The notes: generated from the letters alone by a model not told the origin. DNA of 48,211 nt from Pararcticibacter amylolyticus (GCF_003130405.1 NZ_QEAS01000003.1:324174-372384); one strand, 5' to 3'; shown: positions 9,986-19,799, numbered from the stretch's first letter. Numbers and translations: made by a program.

Positions 9986-12900
9986 TCATTTTACCAGTTT
10001 CCCGTTCAGCTTAAAATTATTGCTAAGAGGCTTTCTGTATTTTTTGATGTATTCGGAAGGCTTCATTTCGAATAGCTTAAAAAATTGCTCACGGAAATAT
10101 TTAATATCACTAAACCCGGCCCGGAAAGCGGCCTCATTAACATTGCAGCTTGTATTAATGAGTACTTCCGCCGCCTTACGCAAACGAATAAATCTGATAA
10201 ACTCATTAATAGATCTCCCTGAAATGGATTTAACCTTTTTGTAAAGGCTGGAGTGACTCATTCCTAACTCAGAGGAGAAAACCTTTATATTAAAATCGGT
10301 GTCATCAAGATGGGCTTCAATAACAGTGATACACTTTTTCAGAAAGTCGCTGTATTCTGATGGTATCTGGAAATCATTTCTCTGCAACGTAACTTCATTC
10401 AGGAAATACTTCTGTAAGCTTTTGCGGCTTCTGATTATGCCGGCAACCCTCGCAATCAGCAAGTCTTTTTCAAAGGGCTTTGTGATATAGTCATCGGCGC
10501 CTCCCTCAATTCCTTTAAGTTTTATTTCTGACGAAGAACTCGCGGTAAGCAAAATGACCGGGATATGATTCAGAGCAGGATCCTCTTTTATTCTTGCGCA
10601 TAGCTCAATACCTGAAACGCCGGGCATAACCACATCAGAAATAACAATATCGGGTTGATACCTGGTAATTAAAGAGTATCCCTCTTCTCCATCCCCGCAT
10701 GTATATATGATGTACTCATCTTGAAATATACTTTTAATATAGTTGCGGATTTGAATATTGTCGTCAACGATTATCATAACAGGCCGTTCCGAGACAATAT
10801 CCTTTGCAGCCTCCGGTGCGGCTTTCTCTGAAGACGCTTCCAAAGAAAAAGAATTGACATCAATGAGTTCTTCAAGAAAAACAGAACTTTCACATACGTC
10901 TTCGAATATTAAAGATGAATGAAAGTGATCTTTACCTTTCAAAAAAGTGAGTTCAAAACAAGTTCCTTCTCCCTGTTTGCCCGAATAACCTATACTTCCG
11001 CGATGCGCTTCTATGAATTTCTTTACCAGGTAAAGACCTATCCCGAAGCCGGTTTGATGATTACTCTCTCTTACGCGATAAAACTTTTGAAAAAGAGCAT
11101 CTCCAATTTCCTCCGGAATACCGCAGCCATTGTCTGAGACGAAAACTTTCACATACTTATCCGTGGCTACTATTTCCAATGTAACACGTCCGCCGTCACT
11201 GGTATATTTTAACGCATTATTGATCAGGTTAAACAAAACGATTTCAACTTTCTCCCTATCGACAAACAAGTCGACTTGCGTCTCCCTGCAAATAATTTGA
11301 TAATTAATATTTCGATATGACGCCTGCTGACTAAAACACAAAAAAACTTCCTTACAGAGATCCACAAAATTCAGCTTGACAACCTTTAATTTGTCTTCAT
11401 TACAATCCGCTTTTCTAAACAGCAACAGTTGATCTACAAGACTTAGCAGGCGACGGGAATTCCGGTAAACAACCGACAACTCCTGGCTATCAATTATTCT
11501 GCCGGTGCTGTACAACATTTCCTTTACAGGATTTATGATGAGTGTCAATGGGGTTCTGAATTCATGAGCTATATGAGTAAAGAAAGAAAGCTTTTTCTCA
11601 TTGAGTTCTTTCTCCTGATCAATTTTTAAATTAACCAGTTGAATTTCATATTTCAAAAGAGCCTGTTTCTTCTGATAGGCGATGTAAGCATATACCACCG
11701 TCACACCCAAAATTGAGTACAACAGCCATGCCCACCACGATCTCCACCAGGGCGGCAGAATAACGACGTTGATATATCTCTCGGGGCAATTCTTATCCCA
11801 TATTCCATCAGTATTGGTAGACTTAATCCTTAATTTATAATGGCCTTCCTGGAGACGCGTATAATAGGCTGTTCTTGCTGTGCCACAATAATTCCAGCCT
11901 TTATCCCAGCCCTCAAGATAATAAGCATATCTTATTTTCTCCTGTGCAGAATACTCCAGGGCTGCGAAGTCCACGGATAACACAGCTTTATCGTAAGGTA
12001 ATGTAATGTCGGTAACATCGTAAATGGTTTTCCCCGGCGCATAGGAGTGATCTTTCTCAAAAGGAACATTATTAATCCTCAGACCCGTAAGAATGACTTT
12101 AGGAAAAGTAGAATAAGGCCTTATCTTACCGGGATGAAAGACATTAAACCCTTTAATGCCGCCAAACAAGAATTCACCGGTACTTAATGAGGCAGCTGCA
12201 TTATAATTAAACTGATTGCTTTGAAGCCCGTCAGACTCATAAAAGTTCTTGGCTTTTTTAGTTTCCGGATTAAATTTACAAAGGCCTTCAAATGTACTCA
12301 ACCAAAGACTTCCTTCTTTATCTTCCAGAACAGAAAGTATAGAATTGCTTGTCAGGCCTTCAGCTTCCGAAAAACGCTGGAAACTCCCGGTCTTCGGATT
12401 GAAATTTAATAACCCTCCGCCCTCGGTTGCAATCCAAAAGTTACGGCGGCGATCTTCCAGAATAGCTCTCACCGCATATCCAATGTGATAGATTATATGC
12501 TTTTTATTGCCAGGATCGATCCTGACGAGATCAGAGAAAGTTCCTCCCCACAAATTACCATTCCGGTCTTCGGCAAGGGTGATTATATTCTTAAGATCTT
12601 TGCTGAATAGTTCAAACTTATCCGTCTTTCTGTTCAAACGGTAGAGGCCCCCTTCCGTACAGGTACCAGCCCAAAGATCTCTGTGGCTGTCTTCGAAAAG
12701 GCTCCAAACATTCCAGTCATAATATCCGAAAGATGAATTATAACAAGGATACAGCTTAAAAGAATGGCCCTCAGTGACCCTGTTAATCCCACCGCCATAG
12801 GTAGCCAGCCAAATCTGGCCCTGGTAGTCCCGGACTATCCTGGAAACATTGTTGTTGCTCAGAGAGCCGCTACTGCCTGTATGAACATAGTTCATAAACG

Positions 12901-14065
12901 TATTTTTTTCCCTATCCCAGTAATTCACCCCATCACCGTCTGTGCCGATCCATACATTTCCAGACCTTTCTTCGCAAAAAGAAATAATGAAATTACTGCT
13001 GACGCTATTTTTCCTGAGCGGATCATGCTTAAAAGTCTGGAAACCGGATTTTTTCTGATCCAGTATATTAACTCCCCCTCTTAGTGTACCGATCCATATT
13101 CTGCTATCTTTATCCTGGAAAACAGCGTATACAGCAGAACTGGTTAAGTTGCCGGAAGCATGATCTATATAACGAAACGTTTTCGAGGCTATGTTGAGAA
13201 CATTAACACCGCCACCATCCGTTGCTACCCAAAGCTCACCATTCCTGCTTAAACACATTTGCACAACCTGGTCGGCTGACAGTTCTTTCTTATTAAGCCT
13301 GTAGCTTTCAGTGATTTTCTGTTCACGTAAGTTGTAAGCGTGCAACCCTAACTCTCCGCCAATCCATACATTGCCATGATTATCCGGTTCAATACACCTG
13401 GCAGTTCGGATCTCACTGTTTACCAACCTGACTGACGACGATTTAAAATCAAAAAGAGCCAATCCTTCTCCTTGTATAAACAGCCAGAGACGTCCGGCTG
13501 AATCCCCTTTAATTGCCTGAACATGATAATCCGCCAAAACTCCATGGCTACTTTTAAAAGGCACCTGTACCGGATGAAGAGCATCTTTACGTTTTAAAAG
13601 TAAGCCCATACCGGCGGTTCCGGTAAAAAAATTACCATTTCTGTCACGTTCCAGGCAATTAACCACATTTGTCATCTTCCGGAGCTTCTTATCAGTTGCT
13701 GAAAGAAAAGACAGGGGAACAAACGAAGACGATGCAATCCGATAAATCACTCCTCCACGTTTGGTCCCTACCCAAATATTGCCGTCATTGTCTTCATTTA
13801 TAGCGGTGATCCAATTGTTAACCAGCGATGATGAATCACCTAACCGGTTACGAAATACCTTAAAGCTGTATCCATCATACCGGTTTAGACCATCAAACGT
13901 ACCAAACCACATGAACCCGCGGCTATCCTGAAAAATGGAGGTCACCGCATTATTGGACAGACCATTCTCTATTCCAAGATATTGCAGGGAAGGAATAGTT
14001 GTAGCATTTACACTTGCTAAAAAAGACAGAAAAAAGAAAAAAAAGTAAATTTTTCTCATAAGCAT
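9986..14065 (-). CDS. Hybrid two-component system sensor/regulator (HTCS)
   Basis: This 1359-residue protein joins a periplasmic sensor, histidine kinase, receiver and AraC output in one chain, the classic Bacteroidota polysaccharide-locus regulator. In order: signal peptide/first membrane segment (1-21); Reg_prop propeller repeats (about 30-650, many GNIWVGT/GGGV repeats); a Y_Y_Y domain (about 690-770); a transmembrane segment (about 774-797); HisKA with phospho-acceptor His834 in HIAHEFRTPLTL; HATPase with the N box near 949 and DNGCGIP at 978-984; a receiver with Asp1101/1102, phospho-acceptor Asp1144, Thr1174 and Lys1196; and an AraC helix-turn-helix (about 1255-1345). All key residues are present, so it should be active. 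The start is ATG 14065 or 14059. A paired CGTTTCA repeat and a TAAATTTG box lie upstream, suggesting autoregulation. It should bind an oligosaccharide in the periplasm and activate the locus. Confidence 0.97.
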   Translation of the reverse strand: MLMRKIYFFFFFLSFLASVNATTIPSLQYLGIENGLSNNAVTSIFQDSRGFMWFGTFDGLNRYDGYSFKVFRNRLGDSSSLVNNWITAINEDNDGNIWVGTKRGGVIYRIASSSFVPLSFLSATDKKLRKMTNVVNCLERDRNGNFFTGTAGMGLLLKRKDALHPVQVPFKSSHGVLADYHVQAIKGDSAGRLWLFIQGEGLALFDFKSSSVRLVNSEIRTARCIEPDNHGNVWIGGELGLHAYNLREQKITESYRLNKKELSADQVVQMCLSRNGELWVATDGGGVNVLNIASKTFRYIDHASGNLTSSAVYAVFQDKDSRIWIGTLRGGVNILDQKKSGFQTFKHDPLRKNSVSSNFIISFCEERSGNVWIGTDGDGVNYWDREKNTFMNYVHTGSSGSLSNNNVSRIVRDYQGQIWLATYGGGINRVTEGHSFKLYPCYNSSFGYYDWNVWSLFEDSHRDLWAGTCTEGGLYRLNRKTDKFELFSKDLKNIITLAEDRNGNLWGGTFSDLVRIDPGNKKHIIYHIGYAVRAILEDRRRNFWIATEGGGLLNFNPKTGSFQRFSEAEGLTSNSILSVLEDKEGSLWLSTFEGLCKFNPETKKAKNFYESDGLQSNQFNYNAAASLSTGEFLFGGIKGFNVFHPGKIRPYSTFPKVILTGLRINNVPFEKDHSYAPGKTIYDVTDITLPYDKAVLSVDFAALEYSAQEKIRYAYYLEGWDKGWNYCGTARTAYYTRLQEGHYKLRIKSTNTDGIWDKNCPERYINVVILPPWWRSWWAWLLYSILGVTVVYAYIAYQKKQALLKYEIQLVNLKIDQEKELNEKKLSFFTHIAHEFRTPLTLIINPVKEMLYSTGRIIDSQELSVVYRNSRRLLSLVDQLLLFRKADCNEDKLKVVKLNFVDLCKEVFLCFSQQASYRNINYQIICRETQVDLFVDREKVEIVLFNLINNALKYTSDGGRVTLEIVATDKYVKVFVSDNGCGIPEEIGDALFQKFYRVRESNHQTGFGIGLYLVKKFIEAHRGSIGYSGKQGEGTCFELTFLKGKDHFHSSLIFEDVCESSVFLEELIDVNSFSLEASSEKAAPEAAKDIVSERPVMIIVDDNIQIRNYIKSIFQDEYIIYTCGDGEEGYSLITRYQPDIVISDVVMPGVSGIELCARIKEDPALNHIPVILLTASSSSEIKLKGIEGGADDYITKPFEKDLLIARVAGIIRSRKSLQKYFLNEVTLQRNDFQIPSEYSDFLKKCITVIEAHLDDTDFNIKVFSSELGMSHSSLYKKVKSISGRSINEFIRFIRLRKAAEVLINTSCNVNEAAFRAGFSDIKYFREQFFKLFEMKPSEYIKKYRKPLSNNFKLNGKLVK

Positions 14066-14101
14066 AATTGGGTTATTACTAAGCTAAACGGTTGTTAATA
14101 C

Positions 14102-14109
14102 CAAATTTA
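14102..14109 (-). promoter_or_regulatory. Candidate -7 promoter element of the HTCS gene
   Basis: The minus strand reads TAAATTTG, an exact match to TAnnTTTG, 37 bases upstream of the ATG at 14065. There is no well-spaced -33 box (the nearest TTG is 24 bases away). The paired CGTTTCA repeat lies 31 bases upstream, as at the GH92 gene. Confidence 0.5.
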
Positions 14110-14139
14110 AGTTCAAAGCCTGATTGAGTTGTTCAATTT

Positions 14140-14168
14140 CGTTTCATTTGTATGCTGTAATCGTTTCA
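14140..14168 (-). promoter_or_regulatory. Candidate AraC-type operator, paired CGTTTCA repeats (site A)
   Basis: Two direct copies of CGTTTCA start at 14140 and 14162, 22 bases apart (TGAAACG in the orientation of the HTCS gene). Similar pairs with 21-base spacing occur at 29760 and 34928, also upstream of locus genes. AraC-family proteins typically bind direct repeats about two helical turns apart, and both regulators in this locus end in AraC domains. It probably activates the HTCS gene itself. Confidence 0.5.
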
Positions 14169-14282
14169 AACTGATTTTCACAGCAACTCCTCGCTAAAAA
14201 CACCAAAGCGATCCTGATGCCTTCAAAGGCAGATGCTGAGCAAATCCTGTCAGTAAAGGCACCTTCTGTGGAAGGAGCCTCT

Positions 14283-14577
14283 CTAAACAAACTCATTTAT
14301 TACCATCGGGCTTTTTACAGCCCAGCCGATTTCAGGGTTGCGTTAAATGTACCTTTATTTTGCTTTAATCCCATAAAGCCAGCCCAAAATTCCATCCTGT
14401 ATGAGGCAATACTATTTCCCGCATCATCCCGGGCTTGAAATACAAACGGCACACTGGCGATTTCTTTAGGCAACTCTCCGGTGCTTTTGATTTCGCGGAA
14501 TTTTGATCTCTTTAGGTCCGCATACGGATAAAACTTCAGAAACCAGCCGTCGGCATCATCGTAAACGCCATAAGACC
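14283..14577 (-). pseudogene. Frameshifted C-terminal gene remnant, probably DUF4419-like
   Basis: A minus-strand frame encodes about 85 residues from CWSYGVYDDADGWFLKFYPY to YRMEFWAGFMGLKQNKGTF and then stops at 14315. Just after KGTF the neighbouring frame continues as NPEIGWAVKSPMVINEFV and stops at 14283. A one-base deletion (or an equivalent change) near 14340 would rejoin the two. The combination of ASVP, a MEF-AG-MG stretch and a final PEIGW resembles the C-terminus of DUF4419 proteins as I recall them. Everything upstream of about 14577 is missing, and the SusCD operon terminator lies there instead. I read this as a decayed tail left by a rearrangement. The family name is tentative; the frameshift is visible directly. 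Confidence 0.55.
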
Positions 14578-14584
14578 AACATTT

Positions 14585-14612
14585 AAAAAGGCGTGGCCAT
14601 AGCCACGCCTTT
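14585..14612 (-). terminator. Intrinsic terminator after the STN-type susC-susD genes
   Basis: A perfect 11-base inverted repeat (AAAGGCGTGGC / GCCACGCCTTT) with a 4-base loop is followed by a run of five T residues on the minus strand. It starts about 28 bases past the SusD stop at 14641. Confidence 0.85.
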
Positions 14613-14640
14613 ATCCGGATAATGAATATACAACTCTCAA

Positions 14641-16341
14641 TCAATAACCGGGATTTTGAGTTAGTTCAGCGTCTTTATTCAAGCGTATTTCCGTAAGCGG
14701 GATCGGTAATAAAATATTGTAGTCCTGAAATCCTGTAATGATCTTACCGGTTGGAGACATATCCCCATTCTTCGCTATCCGCTCTTTAAGCTTCCCGGTA
14801 CGAACAAGTGTCATCCTCCTGTTTTCTTCAGCAATCAACTCACGGGCTCTTTCATCGAGAATGAAATCTATCGTAATGTCTCCGGCACTAACCTTGCCAA
14901 GGTTCGGATTATTATTCGCAGTACGCGCAGTTTTAAAAGCCCTGTCACGTAATTTATTGATATCGTCAGCTGCTCCCTGCAGGTTATTTTGCCGGAAACG
15001 GGCTTCAGCACGCAGCAGGTAAGTTTCTCCAAGCCGCATCACAGGCCAGTCTTTTACAAGTGCATAACCAAAGTCGTCAGTAGGATCATAACCTCCCCAC
15101 TTTGTAGGATAAGGATACCACACTTCAAGGCTGTCTGTTCTGAATGGAACAGTGCGGTCCCCCGTTTTTATAGTCACCATCCTTACTGCTGTTGGTGCAT
15201 TTGATGCAACACGGAACCCATCTGCGTCTATACCAATCGGGGCACTGAAATTTGCACGGTTGTAATATGTATAACGGCGGATGTTATAGTTGCTGTTCCG
15301 GATATCTCCTTCAAGACCTGTCCATACTTTATATTTCATAAAATTGCTCAGGCGTAACCTGCCGTTTCCCCGTCCGCCGAGGGAATCCGCATTCACCATT
15401 CCGTCCCACTTATGATATGCTGGTTGCCACACGCGACGATGCTGTGGATTATCAACAGTCCCTCCTGCCACTACCCTGTTATACTCCATTTCGAAGGTCC
15501 AGATGCCTTCCGTATTTCCCTGTGACCGGCGTTGATTCCCCCAGCGGAACATATCGCGGTAATAATCACCGCCTTCAGTAAGGAACTTTCCATATCTTAC
15601 TCCAATTAACTGATATTTTCCGCCATTAATGATAGCGTCGGCCGCCTGTTCTGCTTTCGCGAAGTAACTATCATTTCGCATACCGATGCGCAGATAGACT
15701 TCAGCAGCCAATTGCCTGGCTATATCTTTATTGATACGGCTTTCGCTCGCAGCCTGTCCAACCTCAGGGAGATAGGTAATGGCATAATTGAGATCGTCCT
15801 CTATTAACTGATCAATTTCTGCAACGGGCTGACGCGTGTAATTGAAAACGGGAGTCGTGACAGGCGTTTTTACAAGGGGGACATCTCCCCACAAAGTTGC
15901 AAGTATATTATAGGCATAGGCCCTGAAAAATTTGGCCTCTGCAGTTGCTTTTATATTATTCTCGCCGACAGCAGCAATGATCACATTCGCATGGTTAATA
16001 AAATCATAACATTTTTGCCACAGATAGGATACACCGGCATTTTCAGAGTTCAGATCAGCATATTGATAAAATGGGTTTTCTACTCCCTGGGTAGAGCCTG
16101 CACTCGCCACATCTGTACCAATTTGCCAGCAGGCCAGAAATCCTTGCTGTCCGCTCCATCCCCAGAGCTCTGCAAAGATCTGGTGAAGCCCGATCACCTG
16201 GGCTTCAATAGTTTGAGCGTCTGTAGCCCCTGTACGATAGCTTGAGTATGGATTTTCTTCCAGAAAATCTTTTTTACAGGAAGCTGCTGTCAGAGAAACA
16301 ATTACCAGCAGCGTATATATTTTTTTATGGTATCTCATCAT
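14641..16341 (-). CDS. SusD/RagB-family glycan-binding outer-membrane lipoprotein
   Basis: This 566-residue SusD homologue has a lipoprotein signal peptide with the acceptor at Cys22 (TAASC). The following KKDFLEENP is typical of surface-exposed SusD lipoproteins. N-terminal TPR-like helices (FFRAYAYNILATLWGDVPLV) and the C-terminal RagB/SusD domain (FILDERARELIAEENRRMTLVR) are clear, and it ends TQNPGY. It starts 25 bases after the stop of the STN-type SusC at 16367 and is followed by a strong terminator, so susC-susD form the end of a unit. Unlike the two tandem pairs near the left edge, this pair sits with an ECF sigma/FecR system. It should bind a glycan outside the cell and hand it to the SusC. 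Confidence 0.95.
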   Translation of the reverse strand: MMRYHKKIYTLLVIVSLTAASCKKDFLEENPYSSYRTGATDAQTIEAQVIGLHQIFAELWGWSGQQGFLACWQIGTDVASAGSTQGVENPFYQYADLNSENAGVSYLWQKCYDFINHANVIIAAVGENNIKATAEAKFFRAYAYNILATLWGDVPLVKTPVTTPVFNYTRQPVAEIDQLIEDDLNYAITYLPEVGQAASESRINKDIARQLAAEVYLRIGMRNDSYFAKAEQAADAIINGGKYQLIGVRYGKFLTEGGDYYRDMFRWGNQRRSQGNTEGIWTFEMEYNRVVAGGTVDNPQHRRVWQPAYHKWDGMVNADSLGGRGNGRLRLSNFMKYKVWTGLEGDIRNSNYNIRRYTYYNRANFSAPIGIDADGFRVASNAPTAVRMVTIKTGDRTVPFRTDSLEVWYPYPTKWGGYDPTDDFGYALVKDWPVMRLGETYLLRAEARFRQNNLQGAADDINKLRDRAFKTARTANNNPNLGKVSAGDITIDFILDERARELIAEENRRMTLVRTGKLKERIAKNGDMSPTGKIITGFQDYNILLPIPLTEIRLNKDAELTQNPGY

Positions 16342-16366
16342 GATGTTATTAATGATTCACTATTCA

Positions 16367-19300
16367 CTAAAAAGTTATATTAGCCCCAAAAACAAAACTC
16401 TTTACCATCGGGTAATTGATCTCATAATCTGCCGATCCGCGTGTTATATCACGGGCCTCCGGATCCCAGCCGAACCAGTTTGTCCAGGTATGCAGGTTAC
16501 GCCCGCTTGCATACAACAACAAACCTCCCAGCCCTATTTTTGCTGTTAATGATTTAGGCACGTTGTAACTGAGGGTGACATCCTTCAGCCTGGTAAAACT
16601 TGCATCGGAGGGAAATCCATAGCCATGTATATTTGAATGATTGCCTAGTGATCGCCATTCATTGCTCTTATTCTCGCGGGTCCAGTATCCTATATCTGCA
16701 GGAGCATTACGGCGTCCGATCTCATCAGAAGCAGCCCCGAGCTGGGAATTATTACGAAGAGCCCCCTGTACGGTGTTAATGAAAATGCTTAATGTAAAAT
16801 CTTTCCAGGAAAAGGTATTAGTAATACCGCCTGTCCATTTCGGTGCCGTTTGTCCCAGAATACTCCGGTCATTATCATCAACCTTTCCATCGGGAACGCC
16901 GTCAGGACCGCTGATATCGGCCAATTTCAGATCACCAGCCAACGCAGCAACATCCCATCCCTGGTTAGCTCCGGATGTTATATCCTCCTCCTGCCAGATG
17001 CCCACTTTGGTATAGTCATAAATAACCCCAACTGGGTGACCAATAAACCAGCGGTTACCCACATCATCTTTCCCGTCACCATAAACTTCCTTAATCTTGT
17101 TTTTATTCCGGGAGAACACAATAGTGCTTGACCAGGTAAAATTCTTCCGAACCAGGTTTTTGGAGTTAACAGTCAGCTCAATCCCGGTATTGGCAACTTT
17201 ACCAATATTCGTCCACACTTCCTGGTATCCTGTCGCTCTTGGCATCCGCTGCAAAAGCAGCATGTCGTAAGTATTGGTTCTATAAACATCCACGCTACCA
17301 TTGATCCGGCTGTTCCATAAACCAAAATCAAGCCCGGCGTTGAATCCGGATGTTCTCTCCCATTTGAGATCATCATTTCCCATCCGGCTATTTATTTTGA
17401 GCGAAGTAAGAGATTTACCTCCCATTGCCAGAGAATTCGAGCTCATTAACGACAAGGTTTGATAGATGCCTATCGCTTCGTTCCCCGACACACCATAAGA
17501 AAGCCGGAGCTTCAGATTGCTCACCACATTCTTATACCCTTCCATAAATGACTCATTATGTAAATTCCAGGCTAAAGCCGCAGACGGGAAAGTACCGTAT
17601 TTGTTATTTTCGCCAAATACCGAAGCTCCATCCCGGCGCACAGTAAAAGTAAAAAGATACCGGCTGTCATAGCTGTAATTCAAACGCCCCATTTGAGATA
17701 CTGAACGATACTTATCAGCCTGAGAGGAAACTGTTTGTGTAGATGCAGACTCTAAGTTTCCCCATTTCAGATCATCGTTCGGAAAAACTTGTCCGGTTGC
17801 TATTGCCTGCTGCCAGTATTTCTCCTTAGCCGCATACAGGCCGGTAAAATCAAAATGGTGACGACCAATATCTTTGGTATAAGTAAGTATATTTTCCAGT
17901 GTATATGTCTGTGATTCATTATTTGTGATTCGGCCAAGGCCAGTCATATTATACACCGTTTTCCCTTCATATTCGTTAATGCGTACGGGGACATATGAAT
18001 ACCCTGCATTGAGCTTATATTTCAGCCCTTTCAATGGTGCCCATATTTCCCCAAAGTTCAGGTCCGCATATCCATTCAATGACAAATTGAACTGGCGGCG
18101 CTCCGGATCTAAGGTTGTCGGAAGCAAAGGGTTCGCCCACAATTGCTCGGAATACATAGGATACTGGGTGAGTGAACCGTCGTCATTATACATTCTGGCA
18201 AAAGGGCTCATAGCCGTTGCATTTAAAAGATTCGCCCTTCCTCCATCTCTGTTATGCGCAACAATAAATGATGAAGTACCAACCGAGATATATTTTGTGG
18301 GCTTAATATCCGTATTCGTACGCAGCGAATAACGTTTGTAATTATATCCCAGTAAAACACCTTTCTGATCAAGATAATCTCCTGAAACGAAATACTTTCC
18401 GAATTCATTCCCACCGGAAAGGCTCACGTTGTGATTCTGAACAATCCCTCGCTGTGTCACCGCGTCCAGCCAGTCTGTCGTTACCCCATTCACGTAATTA
18501 TCATACTCATATTGGTTCCTGACAGGACCACCGTTAAACAAACTGGTGTTTGTAATGCGGGCATACTCGGCGTACCTTTCCAACATCTGTTCCGGCGTAG
18601 CATTTTTAAGCATATGGGCTACATTCTCCACACCTGTATATCCGCTGTACCGGATACTTGGTTTACCTGTAGTACCTCGTTTAGTAGTAATAAGGATTAC
18701 TCCATTTGATCCGTTTACTCCGTATATAGCTACTGCAGACGGGTCTTTAAGTATTTCGACAGACTCGATATCATTAGGGTTAATGTCATTAACTGAACCA
18801 TCGGTCCTCGACAGGGGAATGCCATCTACTACTACATAAGGTTCAGATGATGCATTAATGGAGTTTCTTCCGCGAATCTGGGTCGAGGGCGCTTCCCCTG
18901 GTATGGAGGAAGCCTGGGATACCGTTACATTCGATACCGCACCCTGTATCGCTTGCATGACATTGTTAACGGGCAGCTTAGACAAACGTTCTTTAGGTAC
19001 TGATGCGACCGATCCGGTAACGTCAGAGCGTTTCTGGGTGCCGTAACCAACTACCACGACTTCTTCCAAAGAACGTTCTGAAACCTTTAGTATTACGTTT
19101 TGTATCACTTCATTTCCGGTTCCACCGATCTTAATGGTTTGATGAGAAAAACCAATGAAAGAAAAGGTCAGAGACGCTCCCGCATTCACCAGGATAGAAT
19201 ATTCCCCATTTGCATTCGCAGAAGTCCCCTCATTTGTTCCTGTAATCTTGATACTCACACCGGGCAGGGGATCTCCCCTCTCGTCCGAAACCTTCCCTCT

Positions 19301-19696
19301 TACACGTATCCTTTGCACTTCTCTGATTTCTATTGCCGGCAAATCCGGAATCCGTTTAATCAGCACAACATCTCCCGACTCTTCAAAGGATAGTCTGAGC
19401 GGAATAAGAAGCTCCAGTAAAACTTCACGAACCGTCCTGGTATCCGCCGTTACCGATACTTTCCGTTCTGCAGCTATGATGGCAGAACTATATATAAACC
19501 GTACTTCCGATTGTTTCTCCAGCTCTGAAAGCACCTTTTTCAGTTCCTGATTTTCGAAACGAAGGGATATATTTTTGTCAAGAGCATTCTGAGCCTTTCC
19601 TTCACCCGCAATAGCAGCACCCGCCAGGGCAAGCATCAGAGAAACCTGAATAAAAGTAATTTGCATGATTACTACATGTATAGGTTTTTTTTTCAT
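16367..19696 (-). CDS. SusC-like TonB-dependent transporter with STN signalling domain
   Basis: This 1109-residue SusC carries a signalling extension. In order: signal peptide (1 to about 35); STN (secretin/TonB short N-terminal) domain at about 42-113 (ISLRFENQELKKVLSELE); CarboxypepD_reg-like domain at about 130-205 (VRGKVSDERGDPLPGVSIK); TonB box at 211-221 (EEVVVVGYGTQ); plug at about 225-345 (VEILKDPSAVAIYGVNGSNG); then the barrel, ending in F. In this type of receptor the STN domain contacts a FecR anti-sigma factor in the periplasm and reports ligand uptake. The FecR and ECF sigma genes lie directly upstream on the same strand, so the three probably form a cell-surface signalling relay. 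The SusD follows after 25 bases. Confidence 0.96.
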   Translation of the reverse strand: MKKKPIHVVIMQITFIQVSLMLALAGAAIAGEGKAQNALDKNISLRFENQELKKVLSELEKQSEVRFIYSSAIIAAERKVSVTADTRTVREVLLELLIPLRLSFEESGDVVLIKRIPDLPAIEIREVQRIRVRGKVSDERGDPLPGVSIKITGTNEGTSANANGEYSILVNAGASLTFSFIGFSHQTIKIGGTGNEVIQNVILKVSERSLEEVVVVGYGTQKRSDVTGSVASVPKERLSKLPVNNVMQAIQGAVSNVTVSQASSIPGEAPSTQIRGRNSINASSEPYVVVDGIPLSRTDGSVNDINPNDIESVEILKDPSAVAIYGVNGSNGVILITTKRGTTGKPSIRYSGYTGVENVAHMLKNATPEQMLERYAEYARITNTSLFNGGPVRNQYEYDNYVNGVTTDWLDAVTQRGIVQNHNVSLSGGNEFGKYFVSGDYLDQKGVLLGYNYKRYSLRTNTDIKPTKYISVGTSSFIVAHNRDGGRANLLNATAMSPFARMYNDDGSLTQYPMYSEQLWANPLLPTTLDPERRQFNLSLNGYADLNFGEIWAPLKGLKYKLNAGYSYVPVRINEYEGKTVYNMTGLGRITNNESQTYTLENILTYTKDIGRHHFDFTGLYAAKEKYWQQAIATGQVFPNDDLKWGNLESASTQTVSSQADKYRSVSQMGRLNYSYDSRYLFTFTVRRDGASVFGENNKYGTFPSAALAWNLHNESFMEGYKNVVSNLKLRLSYGVSGNEAIGIYQTLSLMSSNSLAMGGKSLTSLKINSRMGNDDLKWERTSGFNAGLDFGLWNSRINGSVDVYRTNTYDMLLLQRMPRATGYQEVWTNIGKVANTGIELTVNSKNLVRKNFTWSSTIVFSRNKNKIKEVYGDGKDDVGNRWFIGHPVGVIYDYTKVGIWQEEDITSGANQGWDVAALAGDLKLADISGPDGVPDGKVDDNDRSILGQTAPKWTGGITNTFSWKDFTLSIFINTVQGALRNNSQLGAASDEIGRRNAPADIGYWTRENKSNEWRSLGNHSNIHGYGFPSDASFTRLKDVTLSYNVPKSLTAKIGLGGLLLYASGRNLHTWTNWFGWDPEARDITRGSADYEINYPMVKSFVFGANITF

Positions 19697-19747
19697 AATT
19701 TTGATTTAGAAGTTGTTGACCTTATAATTCGACAAAAAAAGTCCCTG

Positions 19748-19769
19748 TAATAACCTAAACGGGTTATTA
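19748..19769 (-). terminator. Hairpin between fecR and the STN-type susC, possible terminator
   Basis: An 8-base perfect inverted repeat (TAATAACC / GGTTATTA, 6-base loop) is followed on the minus strand, after eight bases, by seven T residues. It may end the sigma-fecR transcript before the susC gene, or act in the susC leader. The stem is A/T-rich and the T-run is offset, so the call is uncertain. Confidence 0.35.
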
Positions 19770-19799
19770 TAATATCTCTAGCTGGGACTGACTTCATGA

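Larger units (their letters stand above)
14066..14282. other. Intergenic region upstream of the HTCS gene
   Basis: It holds the candidate -7 box and the paired CGTTTCA operator described separately. From 14170 to 14282 I see no gene, terminator or repeat. This stretch lies just past the stop of the decayed remnant at 14283-14577. Confidence 0.5.

Noticed and set aside
14315-14644. The 109-residue frame as an intact small gene
   Set aside because: Its first 25 residues run through the SusD operon terminator and do not look like protein, and its last residues are out of frame with a better C-terminus. A remnant explains it better.
16641-17015. A 124-residue plus-strand frame inside the STN-type SusC gene
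   Set aside because: It lies wholly within a well-supported SusC coding region and shows no signal peptide, domain or promoter, so it is a shadow frame.
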